64,000 nucleotides of DNA from UBA6912 sp963792895 (lineage in GTDB: Bacteria > Actinomycetota > Acidimicrobiia > Spongiisociales > UBA5794): the NCBI GenBank assembly GCA_963792895.1, contig CAWBYA010000008.1, forward strand, positions 372,001-436,000, read 5' to 3'. The notes below the pieces were generated by a model. That model did not search any database. It saw nothing but the letters and a program-made list of their open reading frames with translations, and was not told the origin of the DNA. Positions 48,605 through 58,481 of the stretch are shown here, in pieces. Numbering within the stretch: the first letter of the stretch is position 1; every line of letters starts with the position of its first letter. A program made the position numbers and the translations under genes.

Positions 48605-51365
48605 ATGCCAGACGAAGAGCGCATCGAGCGCGACACCCGGCTCAGAGCGGACATCCGCCTCCTCGGCAACCTCTTGGGTGAGACCCTCGTTCGCCAGGAG
48701 GGCGCCGGCCTGCTCGAGCTCGTCGAAGACGTGCGAGCGCTCACGAAACGCATCCGGGGTGGGACAGACGACGACCGAGACGCCGCCGATGAACTGACCC
48801 AGCTCCTCGCGCAACTCGATCTCGAGACGACGATCCAACTCGTCCGCGCCTTCTCGGCGTTCTTCTATCTCGCCAACGTGGCCGAGCAAACCCACCGCCT
48901 CGATGAGGAGGGGGCCCGTTCGGGCCAGCGCGGCTGGCTCGCAGCGACCGTCGACCGTGTTCTTGCTGCCGACATGCCGGCGGAGATCCTGAGCGCCGTC
49001 GCCACCAGGCTGGAGTTGCGCCCCGTGTTCACGGCACACCCCACCGAGGCCGCCCGCCGCTCGATCCTCACCAAGACGGACCGGGTGGCAGATCTCCTCG
49101 AGCTCCGCGCCGACCCACGCCTCACAGACAGCGACCGCGACCGGATCGACCGGCGCCTCGCCGAGGTCGTCGATCTGATTTGGCAGACCGACGAGCTGCG
49201 TCGGGAGCGCCCCACCCCGATCGACGAGGCTCGCTCGGTGATGTATTACTTCGACGAGATCTTCCGCGAGGTCGCTGCCGAGCTGTTCGACGAGCTCGAT
49301 CATCAGCTCGGCCGGCTCGGTATCGAGCTTCCGTCGACCAGCCGACCGCTCCACTTCGGCACCTGGGTCGGGGGCGACCGTGATGGCAACCCGAACGTGA
49401 CACCCGACGTGACGATGCGGGTGCTCCAGATGCAGCACGATCATGCGCTGCGCGAGCTCATCGCCGCCGTCGAGCAGCTGGCAACCGACCTCAGCTCGTC
49501 CGACCGGATCACACCCATCACCGACGAGCTGGAGATGTCGCTGGCGGGGGACGCCCGCGACCTGCCGTCGACCTACGAGGTCTTCTCCGACCTCTCCGCC
49601 GGCGAGGCCTACCGGCAGAAGTGCGCGTACGTCCACCAGCGCCTCATCAACACGCGACAGCGGCTCGCAGACGAGACCCCGCATCATCCGGGTCGGGACT
49701 ACGGATCCGCCGACGCGCTGCTCGACGACCTGGCCGTGATGCGGCGGTCGCTCCTTGCTCATCACGGCGAGCTCATCGCACGTGGCTCGCTGGATCGTCT
49801 CATCCGCCGTGTCGCCACGTTCGGGTTCCGGCTCGCCACGATGGATGTGAGGGAGCACGCGACAGCCCATCACGCTGCGATCAGCCAGCTCTACGCCAGG
49901 CTCGACGTCGCCTACCCCGCCGACCCGGCCGAACGCACGGCGGTGCTGGCAGCGGAGCTGGAGAGCCGTCGTCCGCTGGCATCGCTCACGACTCGCCTCG
50001 ACGACGGTCCGGCTCGTACCGTCGAGACCTTCCACACCGATCCGCAAAGCCCTCGACCACTTCGGCCCAGACACCATCGAGAGCTACATCGTGTCCGAGA
50101 CCCGCGGCCCCGAGGACATCCTCTCCCCCGCCGTCCTCGCCAGGGATGCGGGCCTGATCGACCTCCACACCGGTGTGGCGCGCATCGGCTTCGTTCCACT
50201 CTTCGAGACGATCGACGAAGTGCGTGACGCCGGCGACCTCCTCGACGAGATGCTGACATGTGCGCCCTACCGAGAGATCGTGCGGCTGCGCGGCGACCTC
50301 CAGGAGGTGATGCTCGGCTACTCCGACTCCAACAAGCATGCCGGCATCACGACGTCGCAATGGGAGCTGTACAAGGCGTCTCGGGCGCTCCGCGACGTCG
50401 CCAGCGGCCACGGCGTCGAGCTGCGCATCTTCCACGGCAGGGGCGGCACGGTTGGGCGGGGTGGCGGCCCGACCGGCGAGGCCATCCTGGCTCAGCCGTG
50501 GGGCACCGTCGACGGCCGGATCAAGATCACCGAGCAGGGCGAGGTCATCGCCGACAAGTACGGCCTCCCCCGCCTCGCCGCCTCCAACCTCGAGTTGACA
50601 CTCGCCGCCACTCTGGAGGCGTCGTTGCTGCACCGTACCTCACGCCAGATCGAGCGATGTGCTGGCGAGGTGGGACGAGAGCATGGACGTGGTCAGCGAT
50701 GCCGCCTTCGCCGCCTACCGAGGACTCGTCGACCTGCCCGACCTCGTGCCGTACTTCGTGACCTCGACGCCGGTCGAGGAGCTGGCGGCGATGAACATCG
50801 GCTCGCGCCCGGCCCGCCGGCCGGGTGGCGGTGCCGACAACGTAGGCCTCGGCGGGATGCGGGCGATTCCGTGGGTATTCGGGTGGACCCAGTCGCGCCA
50901 GATCGTTCCCGGCTGGTTCGGTGTCGGCACCGGCCTGCCGCGCCGCTCGGTCCGCCGGTCTCGACGGCGCCATCGCCCACATGTACGAGCAGTGGTCGTT
51001 CTTCCGCACCTTCATCTCGAATGTGGAGATGACGCTGACCAAGACCGACCTCACGGTGGCAGAGCGATACGTCGAGACGCTCGTCGCCCCCGAGCACCGC
51101 CACGTGTTCGACGTGATCCGTGAGGAGCACGACGCGCACGGTGGCCGAGGTGCTGGCGGTGACGGGCCAGGACGACCTGCTCGACCGCTACCCGGTGCTG
51201 CAGCGCACGCTGCGCATCCGCGACGTCTACATCGACCCGATCTCGTACCTGCAGGCAGCGCTCCTGCAACGATCGCGCTCGGCTGCCGAGGGTGACGATT
51301 CATTGTCGCGGGCGTTGCTGCTCACCGTCAACGGCTTGGCGGCAGGTCTGCGCAACACCGGGTGA
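48605..51365 (+). pseudogene. ppc: Phosphoenolpyruvate carboxylase, interrupted by four frameshifts
   Basis: Together the pieces code a near full-length enzyme (about 915 aa). It adds bicarbonate to PEP to make oxaloacetate. Piece one (48605 to about 50036) has VFTAHPTEAARRS with the catalytic His and WVGGDRDGNPNV. Piece two (about 50037-50655) has GYSDSNKHAG and FHGRGGTVGRGGGP, the glycine-rich active-site loop. Piece three (about 50660-50945) has NIGSRPARRPGG and IPWVFGWTQSR. Piece four (about 50946-51131) has the MYEQWSFFRTFISNVEM region. Piece five ends with LLLTVNGLAAGLRNTG, the usual C terminus. Sequence around each break is intact, and no stop codons occur inside the correct frame. Sequencing indels are therefore as likely as real decay. 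Confidence 0.85.
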
Positions 51366-51510
51366 GGTCCGACCTCTGTGCGCGATGCGGTTCGACCCAT
51401 GAACCAACTGCGCCCGGCCGGCGGTCGGGCGGCGTCGCCATCCCCTGCCCAACCATCGGGCCGGGCCTTGTGTCACGTCAGCGGTCGCCGCAGACCCATC
51501 CCCTCGTTCG
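51366..51510. other. Short intergenic region after ppc
   Basis: About 145 bases without a gene or clear hairpin terminator. It ends in the promoter of the MmcQ-type gene. Confidence 0.4.
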
Positions 51511-51516
51511 TAGGCT
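51511..51516 (+). promoter_or_regulatory. -10 box (TAGGCT)
   Basis: TAGGCT ends 7 nt before GTG 51524 of the MmcQ/YjbR gene. A TTG one codon earlier is an alternative start. Confidence 0.4.
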
Positions 51517-51523
51517 CGGGTTG

Positions 51524-51883
51524 GTGACCACGCTCGATCACGTCCGGTCCGTTGCGCTGACGCTGCCGGGGGCGTTCGAGCAGCCTTCGTATGGAGGCCG
51601 GCCATCGTGGCGGACGAAGTCGCGGATGTTCGCCTGGTTCCGAGACGACCCCGAGGCGCTCGTCGTCTGGGTCGAGACGCCCGAGGAGAAGCTCGGTCTC
51701 ATCGCCGGCGAGCCGGAGAAGTTCTTCACGACCGACCACTACGACGGTCTCCCCGTCGTGCTGGTACAGCTCGATGCCATCGATGACGCCGAAGCCGGCG
51801 AGCTGATCGTCGAGTCCTGGCGCCTACGAGCGCCGAAGGGGCTCGTGAGTTCCTGGGACGAACCCAACGCTGCGAGTCGTTGA
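51524..51883 (+). CDS. MmcQ/YjbR family protein
   Basis: 119 aa from GTG 51524. The CyaY-like fold of this family is visible: VRSVALTLPGAFEQPSYGGRPSW (split, about 7-29), a strand MFAWFRD, LVVWVETPEEKLGLI (about 47-61), FFTTDHYDGLPVVLVQLD (about 68-85), and ELIVESWRLRAPKGL (about 93-107). Members are described as DNA-binding-fold proteins or are uncharacterised. No partner is evident. Single gene convergent with a YciI-like gene 27 bases away. Confidence 0.8.
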   Translation: MTTLDHVRSVALTLPGAFEQPSYGGRPSWRTKSRMFAWFRDDPEALVVWVETPEEKLGLIAGEPEKFFTTDHYDGLPVVLVQLDAIDDAEAGELIVESWRLRAPKGLVSSWDEPNAASR

Positions 51884-51910
51884 CATCACGGCGGCGGGGT
51901 TGCGTATGCG

Positions 51911-52240
51911 CTACTCCGGCGGGCTCATGTCGACGCACGTGTAGACCTGCACTTGACCACCGTGGCTGATATGGGGATGGTTTTCGCAGGCCGCCGCGGC
52001 TGCGTCCAGCGAGTCGGCCGTGATGACCGTGTAGCCCGTCGCTGGGTTGTCACCGAGCGGACCGTCTTCGATACCGCTGCCGCTCATGTGTTTGGCATCG
52101 GCGAAGGGAGAACCACCGTCGACGATCGAGGCACCCATCTTGTCGTACCAAACGCCCCACTCACCCATGATCCGCTGCTGTTCCTCGGGGCTCGCTCCCA
52201 TGCCCCCGCCACCGGTGTAGATCACCATGAACTTCGCCAT
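51911..52240 (-). CDS. YCII-related domain protein
   Basis: 109 aa. Ferredoxin-like fold of the YciI superfamily: MAKFMVIYTGGGGMGASPEEQQRIMGEW opens it (positions 1-28), a GGSPFADAKHM loop sits near 42, and GYTVITADSLDAAAAACENHPH (about 70-90) forms the second half, with a His pair near HPHISHGG. Proteins of this size are common in actinomycetes, often near extracytoplasmic sigma factor genes, though none is here. Function unknown; possible small enzyme. Divergent from the frameshifted hypothetical gene. Confidence 0.78.
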   Translation of the reverse strand: MAKFMVIYTGGGGMGASPEEQQRIMGEWGVWYDKMGASIVDGGSPFADAKHMSGSGIEDGPLGDNPATGYTVITADSLDAAAAACENHPHISHGGQVQVYTCVDMSPPE

Positions 52241-52368
52241 CGCCGGCTCCTCGCTCGTCGCTGGGTGCCGACACTACCGATCGTGGCGGAGCCGTGACGA
52301 GGGCCGGCGATCTCCCCGGCCCCGCGCCGGTTGGCACGGAAAGCGGCCCTCAGGGAAGGGCAGGCCGA

Positions 52369-52374
52369 TACCAT
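52369..52374 (+). promoter_or_regulatory. -10 box (TACCAT)
   Basis: TACCAT ends 6 nt before ATG 52381 and supports that start. Confidence 0.4.
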
Positions 52375-52380
52375 CACCCA

Positions 52381-53092
52381 ATGACCGCTCGACCCCATGT
52401 GGGCACGTTGCGCGAGAAGCCGCTGCATGCGGCGCTGAAGCGCTGGTATGCCGAGCAGGGAGATCGCATCGAGGAGCCGGTCGACGGGTTTCGTCATCGA
52501 CCTCGTCCGCGAAGAGATGCTCATCGAGATCCAGACGCGCGGCTTCTCCTCGATGAAGCCCAAGCTGCACAACCTGCTGCAACGGCATTCCGTGCATCTC
52601 GTGTACCCGATCCCGCTCGAGAAGTGGATCGTGAAGATCGACGACAGCGGGGCGGTCATGTCCCGGCGGAGATCGCCCAAGCGAGGTGCAGTGGTAGACG
52701 TCTTCGCCGAGCTGGTGAGCTTCCCTGAGCTCCTCGCCCATCCGAACTTCACGCTGGAGGTGCTGCTCATCCAAGAGGAAGAGGTGCGCAGGTTCGACCC
52801 AAGCAAGGCATGGCGCCGCAAGGGCTGGGTGGTCGTCGAGCGCCGGCTGCTCGACGTCGTCGATCTCCTCGTGGTCGAATCACCGCACGCCCTCGTCTCG
52901 CTGCTGCCGACCGAAGTGCCTCGGGAGTTCACGACTGCCGACCTCGCGGCGGAGCTCAGCTGCCACCGCCGCTTGGCGCAACAGATGACCTACTGCCTGC
53001 GCCGCACGGGCGTCATCGAGATGGTCGGCAAGGAGGGGAACGCCATCATGTATGCCCGCATCGATGACGCCGACTGGCCGGAAACGACGTAG
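52381..53092 (+). pseudogene. Conserved hypothetical protein, single-base frameshift
   Basis: Reading from ATG 52381 gives GTLREKPLHAALKRWYAEQG and EEPVDGF. The rest (VIDLVREEMLIEIQTRGFSS onward) continues in another frame. Dropping one T from the TTT at 52489-52491 restores a single frame of about 236 aa. The N-terminal part has a D-x(n)-EIQTR arrangement like endonuclease-fold or Holliday-type cores (inference). The C-terminal part (about 150-236) resembles a winged helix (TADLAAELSCHRRLAQQMTYCLRRTGVIEMVG). Function unknown. The break in a homopolymer suggests a base-calling error. Confidence 0.6.
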
Positions 53093-53104
53093 GAATCTGG
53101 AGCC

Positions 53105-53467
53105 TCAACGGCCTCGCATGTCGAAGAACTCGCGAACCTCGATCGGGGCATTGATCGCATCCACCACCTTGCCGGCCCACGTCAGCGCCGCATCACGATC
53201 ATCTGCCTCGATGACATAGAAGCCGCCGATCTGCTCCTTCGACTCGGCAAACGGACCGTCGGTCACGACCAGGTCGCCGCCGGTTCTTCGGACGACGGCC
53301 GCCGCATCGGGGCCATGCAGCCCGCCGGTGAACACGAACGCACCGCTCGCCCTCATCTCGGCCTCGAGGGCGTTGATGCGTTGCATGAAGACTTCCCTCT
53401 CCTCGGGCGACGCCGGCCCGCGGCTCTCCCCCTCGACCATGTGAACGGACAGCAGATACTGGCTCAT
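53105..53467 (-). CDS. YciI family protein
   Basis: 120 aa from ATG 53467. YCII-related fold of the kind with the DGPFAESKEQIGGFYVIEA motif (about 70-88), whose Asp-Gly-Pro-Phe segment is diagnostic, preceded by MSQYLLSVHMVEGE and a helix MQRINALEAEMRASG (about 27-41). Such proteins accompany RpoE-like sigma factors in many actinomycetes; here the gene stands alone. Function unknown. A second, different YciI-like gene lies 0.9 kb upstream. Confidence 0.85.
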   Translation of the reverse strand: MSQYLLSVHMVEGESRGPASPEEREVFMQRINALEAEMRASGAFVFTGGLHGPDAAAVVRRTGGDLVVTDGPFAESKEQIGGFYVIEADDRDAALTWAGKVVDAINAPIEVREFFDMRGR

Positions 53468-53601
53468 GTGTGCTCCTCTTGCTCGTGCGGGCATTCCGTG
53501 CTCACCCACCCTACGAATGGGATGCGCTCGCGACGACATCATCGGCGAGATAGCAACAGCCGACATGGTCGGTCGGACCGGAGTCTCGGCCCCGAGGCTC
53601 G

Positions 53602-56282
53602 TCACTCCAGCTCGGCGTAGTAGTTCGTCAGCACCTCCTCAGGTGTGAGCACTCGGTCGTAGACGGCCGCCCCGAAGAACGTTCCGAGCCAGTGCGCGCC
53701 GCCGCCGCCGTCGGCGAGCGAGAGAATGACGTCACCGGCTGCGGGTGTGCCCCACGATCCCGTGAAGCGCTCTTGCGCAAGCATCGATCCATCGACGTAG
53801 AGGCGCAGCTGCGCATTCTCGATGTCGACGCTGCATGCCACATGGAGCCGCCCGGGTTCGTCTGCGATCACCGACCTCACGGCTTCCATTGCCCGTCGAC
53901 GGCGCATCGTCAGCTCGACCGCCCCGACGAGACCGATCTCGTCGAAGGCGAGCGTCAGGTGAGGACCGAGCGAGTCGGCCACGGTCACCGTCCTGGCCGA
54001 GGTGCGCCGGAACACCATTCCCGGGCTCGGAGTGACCATTGCCTCGAGTGTGCCACCGCCGTTGGCCACCATCGCCTCGAGGATCCACGCGCGCAGAACC
54101 CTCAGCCGACAGGGTGCTCGGGCCCACGAGCTCGAGACCGCCACCGGACCACGCAACGGCGCTCGGGTCCGTGATCTCCAGGTCGAGTGCCGACGCTCCC
54201 GGCGCCCGGTCGTGAACGACCGAACCAGCACCCTCATCGAAGGCGTAGTGGGCAACCAGTCCATGGGAGACGTGCGGCGGCCGGAGTGCGTGCACGACGA
54301 CGCTATCGAAAGACTCGGCGGCACCGTCGTCGGCGACGATCGTGAGCGTGTAGTCGCCGGGTCTCGTGAACCGGGCACGAGTGAGATCGGACGAGGCGTC
54401 ATCGAAGCTGGTATTCCCCGGGCCGTCTTCCTGACGCCACCGAAGCGTGACGCGACCCGGCGAATGTGGGAGCCCGTCGTCGCCGACCGTTGCGTCGAGC
54501 ACGGCCGGATTCGGCAAGACAACCGACCGTTCCGGCCCCGCATCGACGGTCGGCCGCTGGTTGACGGTGAACGTGACCATCTCCGCCGAGCTGAGGTAGC
54601 CGTTCCCGACGGTGAGTTCGAAGACGTAGTCGCCGTTCCGCTCGACCGTTGCCGTCGCCGTCAACCCGTTCGGCGAATCGATGACCGGCTCCGATGGGCC
54701 GGACACATACCGCCAGGTCGTGGTCACCGGAGCTCCCGGGTCTCCGAGCGCCGGGTCGATGATCGTTCCCGCCAGCGATATCGCTGCGCTACCGCTGGAG
54801 TCGAGCGTGACGATCTGCGGCGCGTCCGTCGTGATCTGCGGAGTGCCGAACGCTGCGACGTACACGTCCGCGCTCGCCACGAAGGCTGTCGAGAGCTCCA
54901 CCCCGGTAGACGTCGGCATCTTCCGTGCGGTCGCGCAGCCGGCCGTTGACGTACGTGCGCAAGGTCGACCCATCGAACGAGATAGCAAGGTGGTTCCAGC
55001 TATCCAGGGTCAGGACTCGCGACGAGCGGTGCTCGACCCAGGTTCCGTCAGCGCCGAAGCCGATCCGAAGCGCGTTCATGTCCTCGATCCACACGGACGG
55101 CGGCGAGTTGTTGGTGCGGCGCGCTCCGGCGATGGTCTTGCCGGCGCCGATCAACCGCTGCGGCTTGACGGCGTGCTCGCCCTCGGGCCGCCTCGGGAAG
55201 ATCCAGGCCTCGATCGAGAATGCGCCTTCCAACGACACGCCGCCGTCGAGAGCGATCTTCGTCTGCCCCGAGAACTCCAGCGCAGTCTCGGCGTGCCCGG
55301 TCGACTCGACGAAGGGGATCAGGTCTTCTCCGGTGAACGGGTCCTTCCCTGGCCGCGCCTCGAACACGTCGCCGCGGTGCGCGGGGTCTGGGCTCGTGTA
55401 GAACTGCGTGCCGCGTGGGTTGAAGAGGCCATCCGCGGCGCGCTCGAGGCTGTAGGAATCGATGCGGCCGGTGCGTGCGTTGTGGGTGAGGATCTGCCAG
55501 CGCTGCATCCCAGCAACCTGGGTCGGAACCAACAGCACGGTGAATCGGCCATCGCGGAGCTGATTGACGAACGACAGCTCGAGCGTCGGCTCGATGAAGG
55601 GGTTGCCGTCCAGATCGCGGTCACCGAGACCATCCCGGCGGCTTTGCGGCCGGCTCTTGCTCCGGCTCCGCTGGAAGCGGACCTCCCGCACACTGGTCAA
55701 CTCGTTGCCGGAAAGCAGGAAGCGATCCACGAGCAGCGTCGAATCGACCAGCGGCACGGCCACGCCCGCGGCGTCTGTCACGAGATCACCGTCCGGCGTC
55801 GTCTTGGCCAAGGCGCTCGGTGAGTCGGCTGCGATGGCCTGGCGGAAGACGTAGATGTGCTGCCCATCCGACATTGCCTCGAAGGGCTGCACCGCGGTGA
55901 ACCGTGCGGTCGTCGACAGGAACTCGTCGCGATCAGGGGCCGCCAGTCTCACCCCGGCGGGCTCAGCGACGGTCGAGCCCCTCTTGTAGGTAGGAACGGT
56001 GGTCTGGTCGACGATGCCGTAGCCGACCTGTGCGATCTCAGTGGGGAAGCTCAACAGCAGCGGCGTCGGGCTCCAACCATCCACGTCGCGCGACGGGGCG
56101 GCGGACCCATTCGTCGACGCCTGAGCAGCGGCGGCCGCGGCATCCAGCACGGAGTAGTAGATGCTCGGTCGGCCGTTTGGCTCCACAGCAAGAGCAAACG
56201 ATACGACGCGCCCTTGGTGGCGCACCATGGTCGTGAACCGGAAGTCGCGCTGCGAGTAGCGCTTGACGAATGAGTCGAGCAT
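53602..56282 (-). pseudogene. LamG/PKD-domain protein, two frameshifts
   Basis: Start taken at ATG 56282. Piece one (56282 to about 54905, about 460 aa) holds a beta-rich region and a first LamG-type domain: ALEFSGQTKIALDG, GAFSIEAWIFPRRPEGE, DSWNHLAISFDGSTLRTYVN. Piece two (about 54905-54090) has two PKD-like units (DSSGSAAISLAGTI; VDAGPERSVVLPNPAVLDAT) and the opening of a second LamG (GLVAHYAFDEGAGSVVHDRA). Piece three (to 53602) completes it (RLHVACSVDIENAQLRLYVD; LGTFFGAAVYDRVLTPEEV). The first break lies at CCCC 54901-54904, the second near 54085-54100 in a GC repeat. No signal peptide is seen, which is odd for such domains and suggests the true N terminus or a partner gene is missing. 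Confidence 0.7.
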
Positions 56283-56468
56283 ACGTTCAGAACCCCCAGG
56301 TCCGGGCGTCAGGCCTTCTGGATTGTGTGCCTGGTCCCGTCTCCCCCGAGATCCCGAACGCGCCAGCGCCTCCGACTCTATAGAAGCGGGAAGGCGCATG
56401 ACGGCTCGAGACACAAGACGATGGCCGTGCGGTCGCAGCCGGTCGCCGCACCAGCCGAAGCGGTCACC

Positions 56469-58481
56469 TCAGCGGACGGTGTCGAGGCGTACCAGGAGGT
56501 CACCCATGCCGACCCGATCGCCGACGGCGAACCGGACCTCGACAACAGTCGCGAAGCCGGTGGCTGCGATCCTGTGCTCCATCTTCATCGCCTCGATCAC
56601 CATCAAGACGTCACCGTCCTCGACCTGCTGACCGGCGGACACATTCACGGCGATGACGGTGCCGGGTAGAGGGCTGACGGGGCCACTGCCTGCCTCGGAC
56701 GCGTCGTGGTCGGAGAATCGCCGCATGAGCGTCCATGTCGCACTGCCCACCGCACCTATCGCCGTGATGCCACGCTCCGGCGTTCCGACCAGCATGATCG
56801 AGCGCCGGACGCCGTCGACCTCGATACCGAGCTGCTCCCCGGCATGAGACAGCACCCGTACCCGCAGCCGGCGCCGCTCGTCGGGACCGAGGGCGCCGTC
56901 GTCGCCCGGTTGCGGCCACGGACCGACGACCACGGCTGCCTCCCGATCGCTCACCCACAGCTCCTCGATGTGGTTGGCAGCGCCACTCCGGTCGAGCCAC
57001 ACCGACCGCTGCCCCATCGTCCGCAGATTGCGCCATCCGGGCCGGACGAATCCCCAGAGCCCGTCCGCCGCCCGGTTCGCCAGCGCCCTGTGCACCACGC
57101 ACGCCACGAGCAGAGCGAGAAGGTCGTCGCCCTCCGCACCCGTGGCCGCGGTCACCTGCGGATGCTCCTCCAGATACGAGGTCGGCGTCGCCGCCGCCAG
57201 GAAGTCCGCTTCGTCGAGCAGGGCAACGAGCGTGTTGCGGTTCGTCGCCGGCCCCGCGAGATGAGCTGTGCGCAACGCGCGAGCAAGAGAGCGGGCCGCC
57301 TCTCCCCGCGTTGGGGCGTGGGCAATCACCTTTGCGAGCAGCGAGTCGTAGTCGGTCGACACCACCGAACCCAGCCGGACACCTGCATCCACCCGCACGT
57401 CATCGGCGACCGAGAACGCCGTGATCTCACCGGTGGCCGGGATCCAGCCTGCCGCCGGGTCCTCAGCAACGAGCCGGGCCTCGACGGCGTGGCCGGCGAT
57501 CACCACGTCGTCCTGGGCCAGCGGCAACGGCTCCCCCGCCGCAACCCGCAACTGGAGCTCGACGAGATCCAGCCCCGTCACCGCCTCTGTGACGGGATGC
57601 TCGACCTGGAGGCGGGTGTTGACCTCGAGGAAGCTGATGGTGCCTTCGCCGGCCACCAGGAACTCGACGGTGCCGGCGTTCTGGTAGCCAACCGCCCTAC
57701 CGAGGGCGAGCGCACCCTCGCACACGGCCGCTCTCATGGCTGCGGTGATCCCGGCGGACGGTGCCTCTTCGACGATCTTCTGGTTGCGGCGCTGGATCGA
57801 GCACTCCCGCTCGCCGAGGTGGATCACGTTGCCGTGGGCGTCGCCCATGATCTGGACCTCGATGTGACGCGTCTGCTCGATATAGGGCTCGACGAAGACG
57901 GTCCCGTCTCCGAACGCACTCGCCGCTTCTCTGGCCGCCGCTTCCACCGCCGCGACCAGCTCGGTCGGGTTGCGCACGATCCGCATCCCCCGCCCACCGC
58001 CACCGGCGGCGGCCTTCACGATGGCGGGCATCGGTACGTTGTCGGGGATCGCCTCAGGTGCTGCTGCGAACACCTGCGCCGTCGGGACCCCGGCGTCGAC
58101 GGCGACCTGCTTCGCCGCCACCTTGTCGCCGAGCAGGGCAATCTGGTCCGGCGTCGGGCCCACCCACGCCAGCCCCGCGTCGATCACTCGCCGTGCAAAC
58201 TCGGCGTTCTCGGCGAGGAATCCATAGCCGGGGTGGACGGCGTCGCAACCCTGCGACAGCGCAGCCTCGAGCACGGCATCGATATGGAGATACGATTCAA
58301 CAGGCGTTGCTCCGCCCAGCGCAACGGCGACATCGACGACATCGACGTGGAGCGCGTTCGCGTCGGGCTCGGAGTACACGCCCACCGTCTCGATGCCCAT
58401 GCGGTGGGCGGTGCGGGCGATTCGGCAGACGATCTCGCCACGGTTGGCGATGAGGAGCCGGCGGATCGGGCGCACCTCCAT
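56469..58481 (-). CDS. Acyl-CoA carboxylase alpha subunit (biotin carboxylase plus biotin carrier)
   Basis: 670 aa from ATG 58481, chosen because GGAGG lies 5 nt upstream and the codon overlaps the previous stop (TGATG). The biotin carboxylase part (1-450) has RRLLIANRGEIVCRIA, AVHPGYGFLAENAEFA, the ATP-grasp glycine loop KAAAGGGGRGMR (about 155-166), HLGERECSIQRRNQK and EVNTRLQVEHPVTE. The C-terminal biotinyl domain (about 600-670) carries the biotin lysine in VIEAMKMEHRI. With the beta subunit it carboxylates acetyl-, propionyl- or 3-methylcrotonyl-CoA; the substrate is set by beta. Confidence 0.93.
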   Translation of the reverse strand: MEVRPIRRLLIANRGEIVCRIARTAHRMGIETVGVYSEPDANALHVDVVDVAVALGGATPVESYLHIDAVLEAALSQGCDAVHPGYGFLAENAEFARRVIDAGLAWVGPTPDQIALLGDKVAAKQVAVDAGVPTAQVFAAAPEAIPDNVPMPAIVKAAAGGGGRGMRIVRNPTELVAAVEAAAREAASAFGDGTVFVEPYIEQTRHIEVQIMGDAHGNVIHLGERECSIQRRNQKIVEEAPSAGITAAMRAAVCEGALALGRAVGYQNAGTVEFLVAGEGTISFLEVNTRLQVEHPVTEAVTGLDLVELQLRVAAGEPLPLAQDDVVIAGHAVEARLVAEDPAAGWIPATGEITAFSVADDVRVDAGVRLGSVVSTDYDSLLAKVIAHAPTRGEAARSLARALRTAHLAGPATNRNTLVALLDEADFLAAATPTSYLEEHPQVTAATGAEGDDLLALLVACVVHRALANRAADGLWGFVRPGWRNLRTMGQRSVWLDRSGAANHIEELWVSDREAAVVVGPWPQPGDDGALGPDERRRLRVRVLSHAGEQLGIEVDGVRRSIMLVGTPERGITAIGAVGSATWTLMRRFSDHDASEAGSGPVSPLPGTVIAVNVSAGQQVEDGDVLMVIEAMKMEHRIAATGFATVVEVRFAVGDRVGMGDLLVRLDTVR

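Noticed and set aside
48467..50077. 536-codon frame antisense to ppc
   Set aside because: PEP carboxylase motifs lie on the plus strand. The antisense frame lacks any domain.
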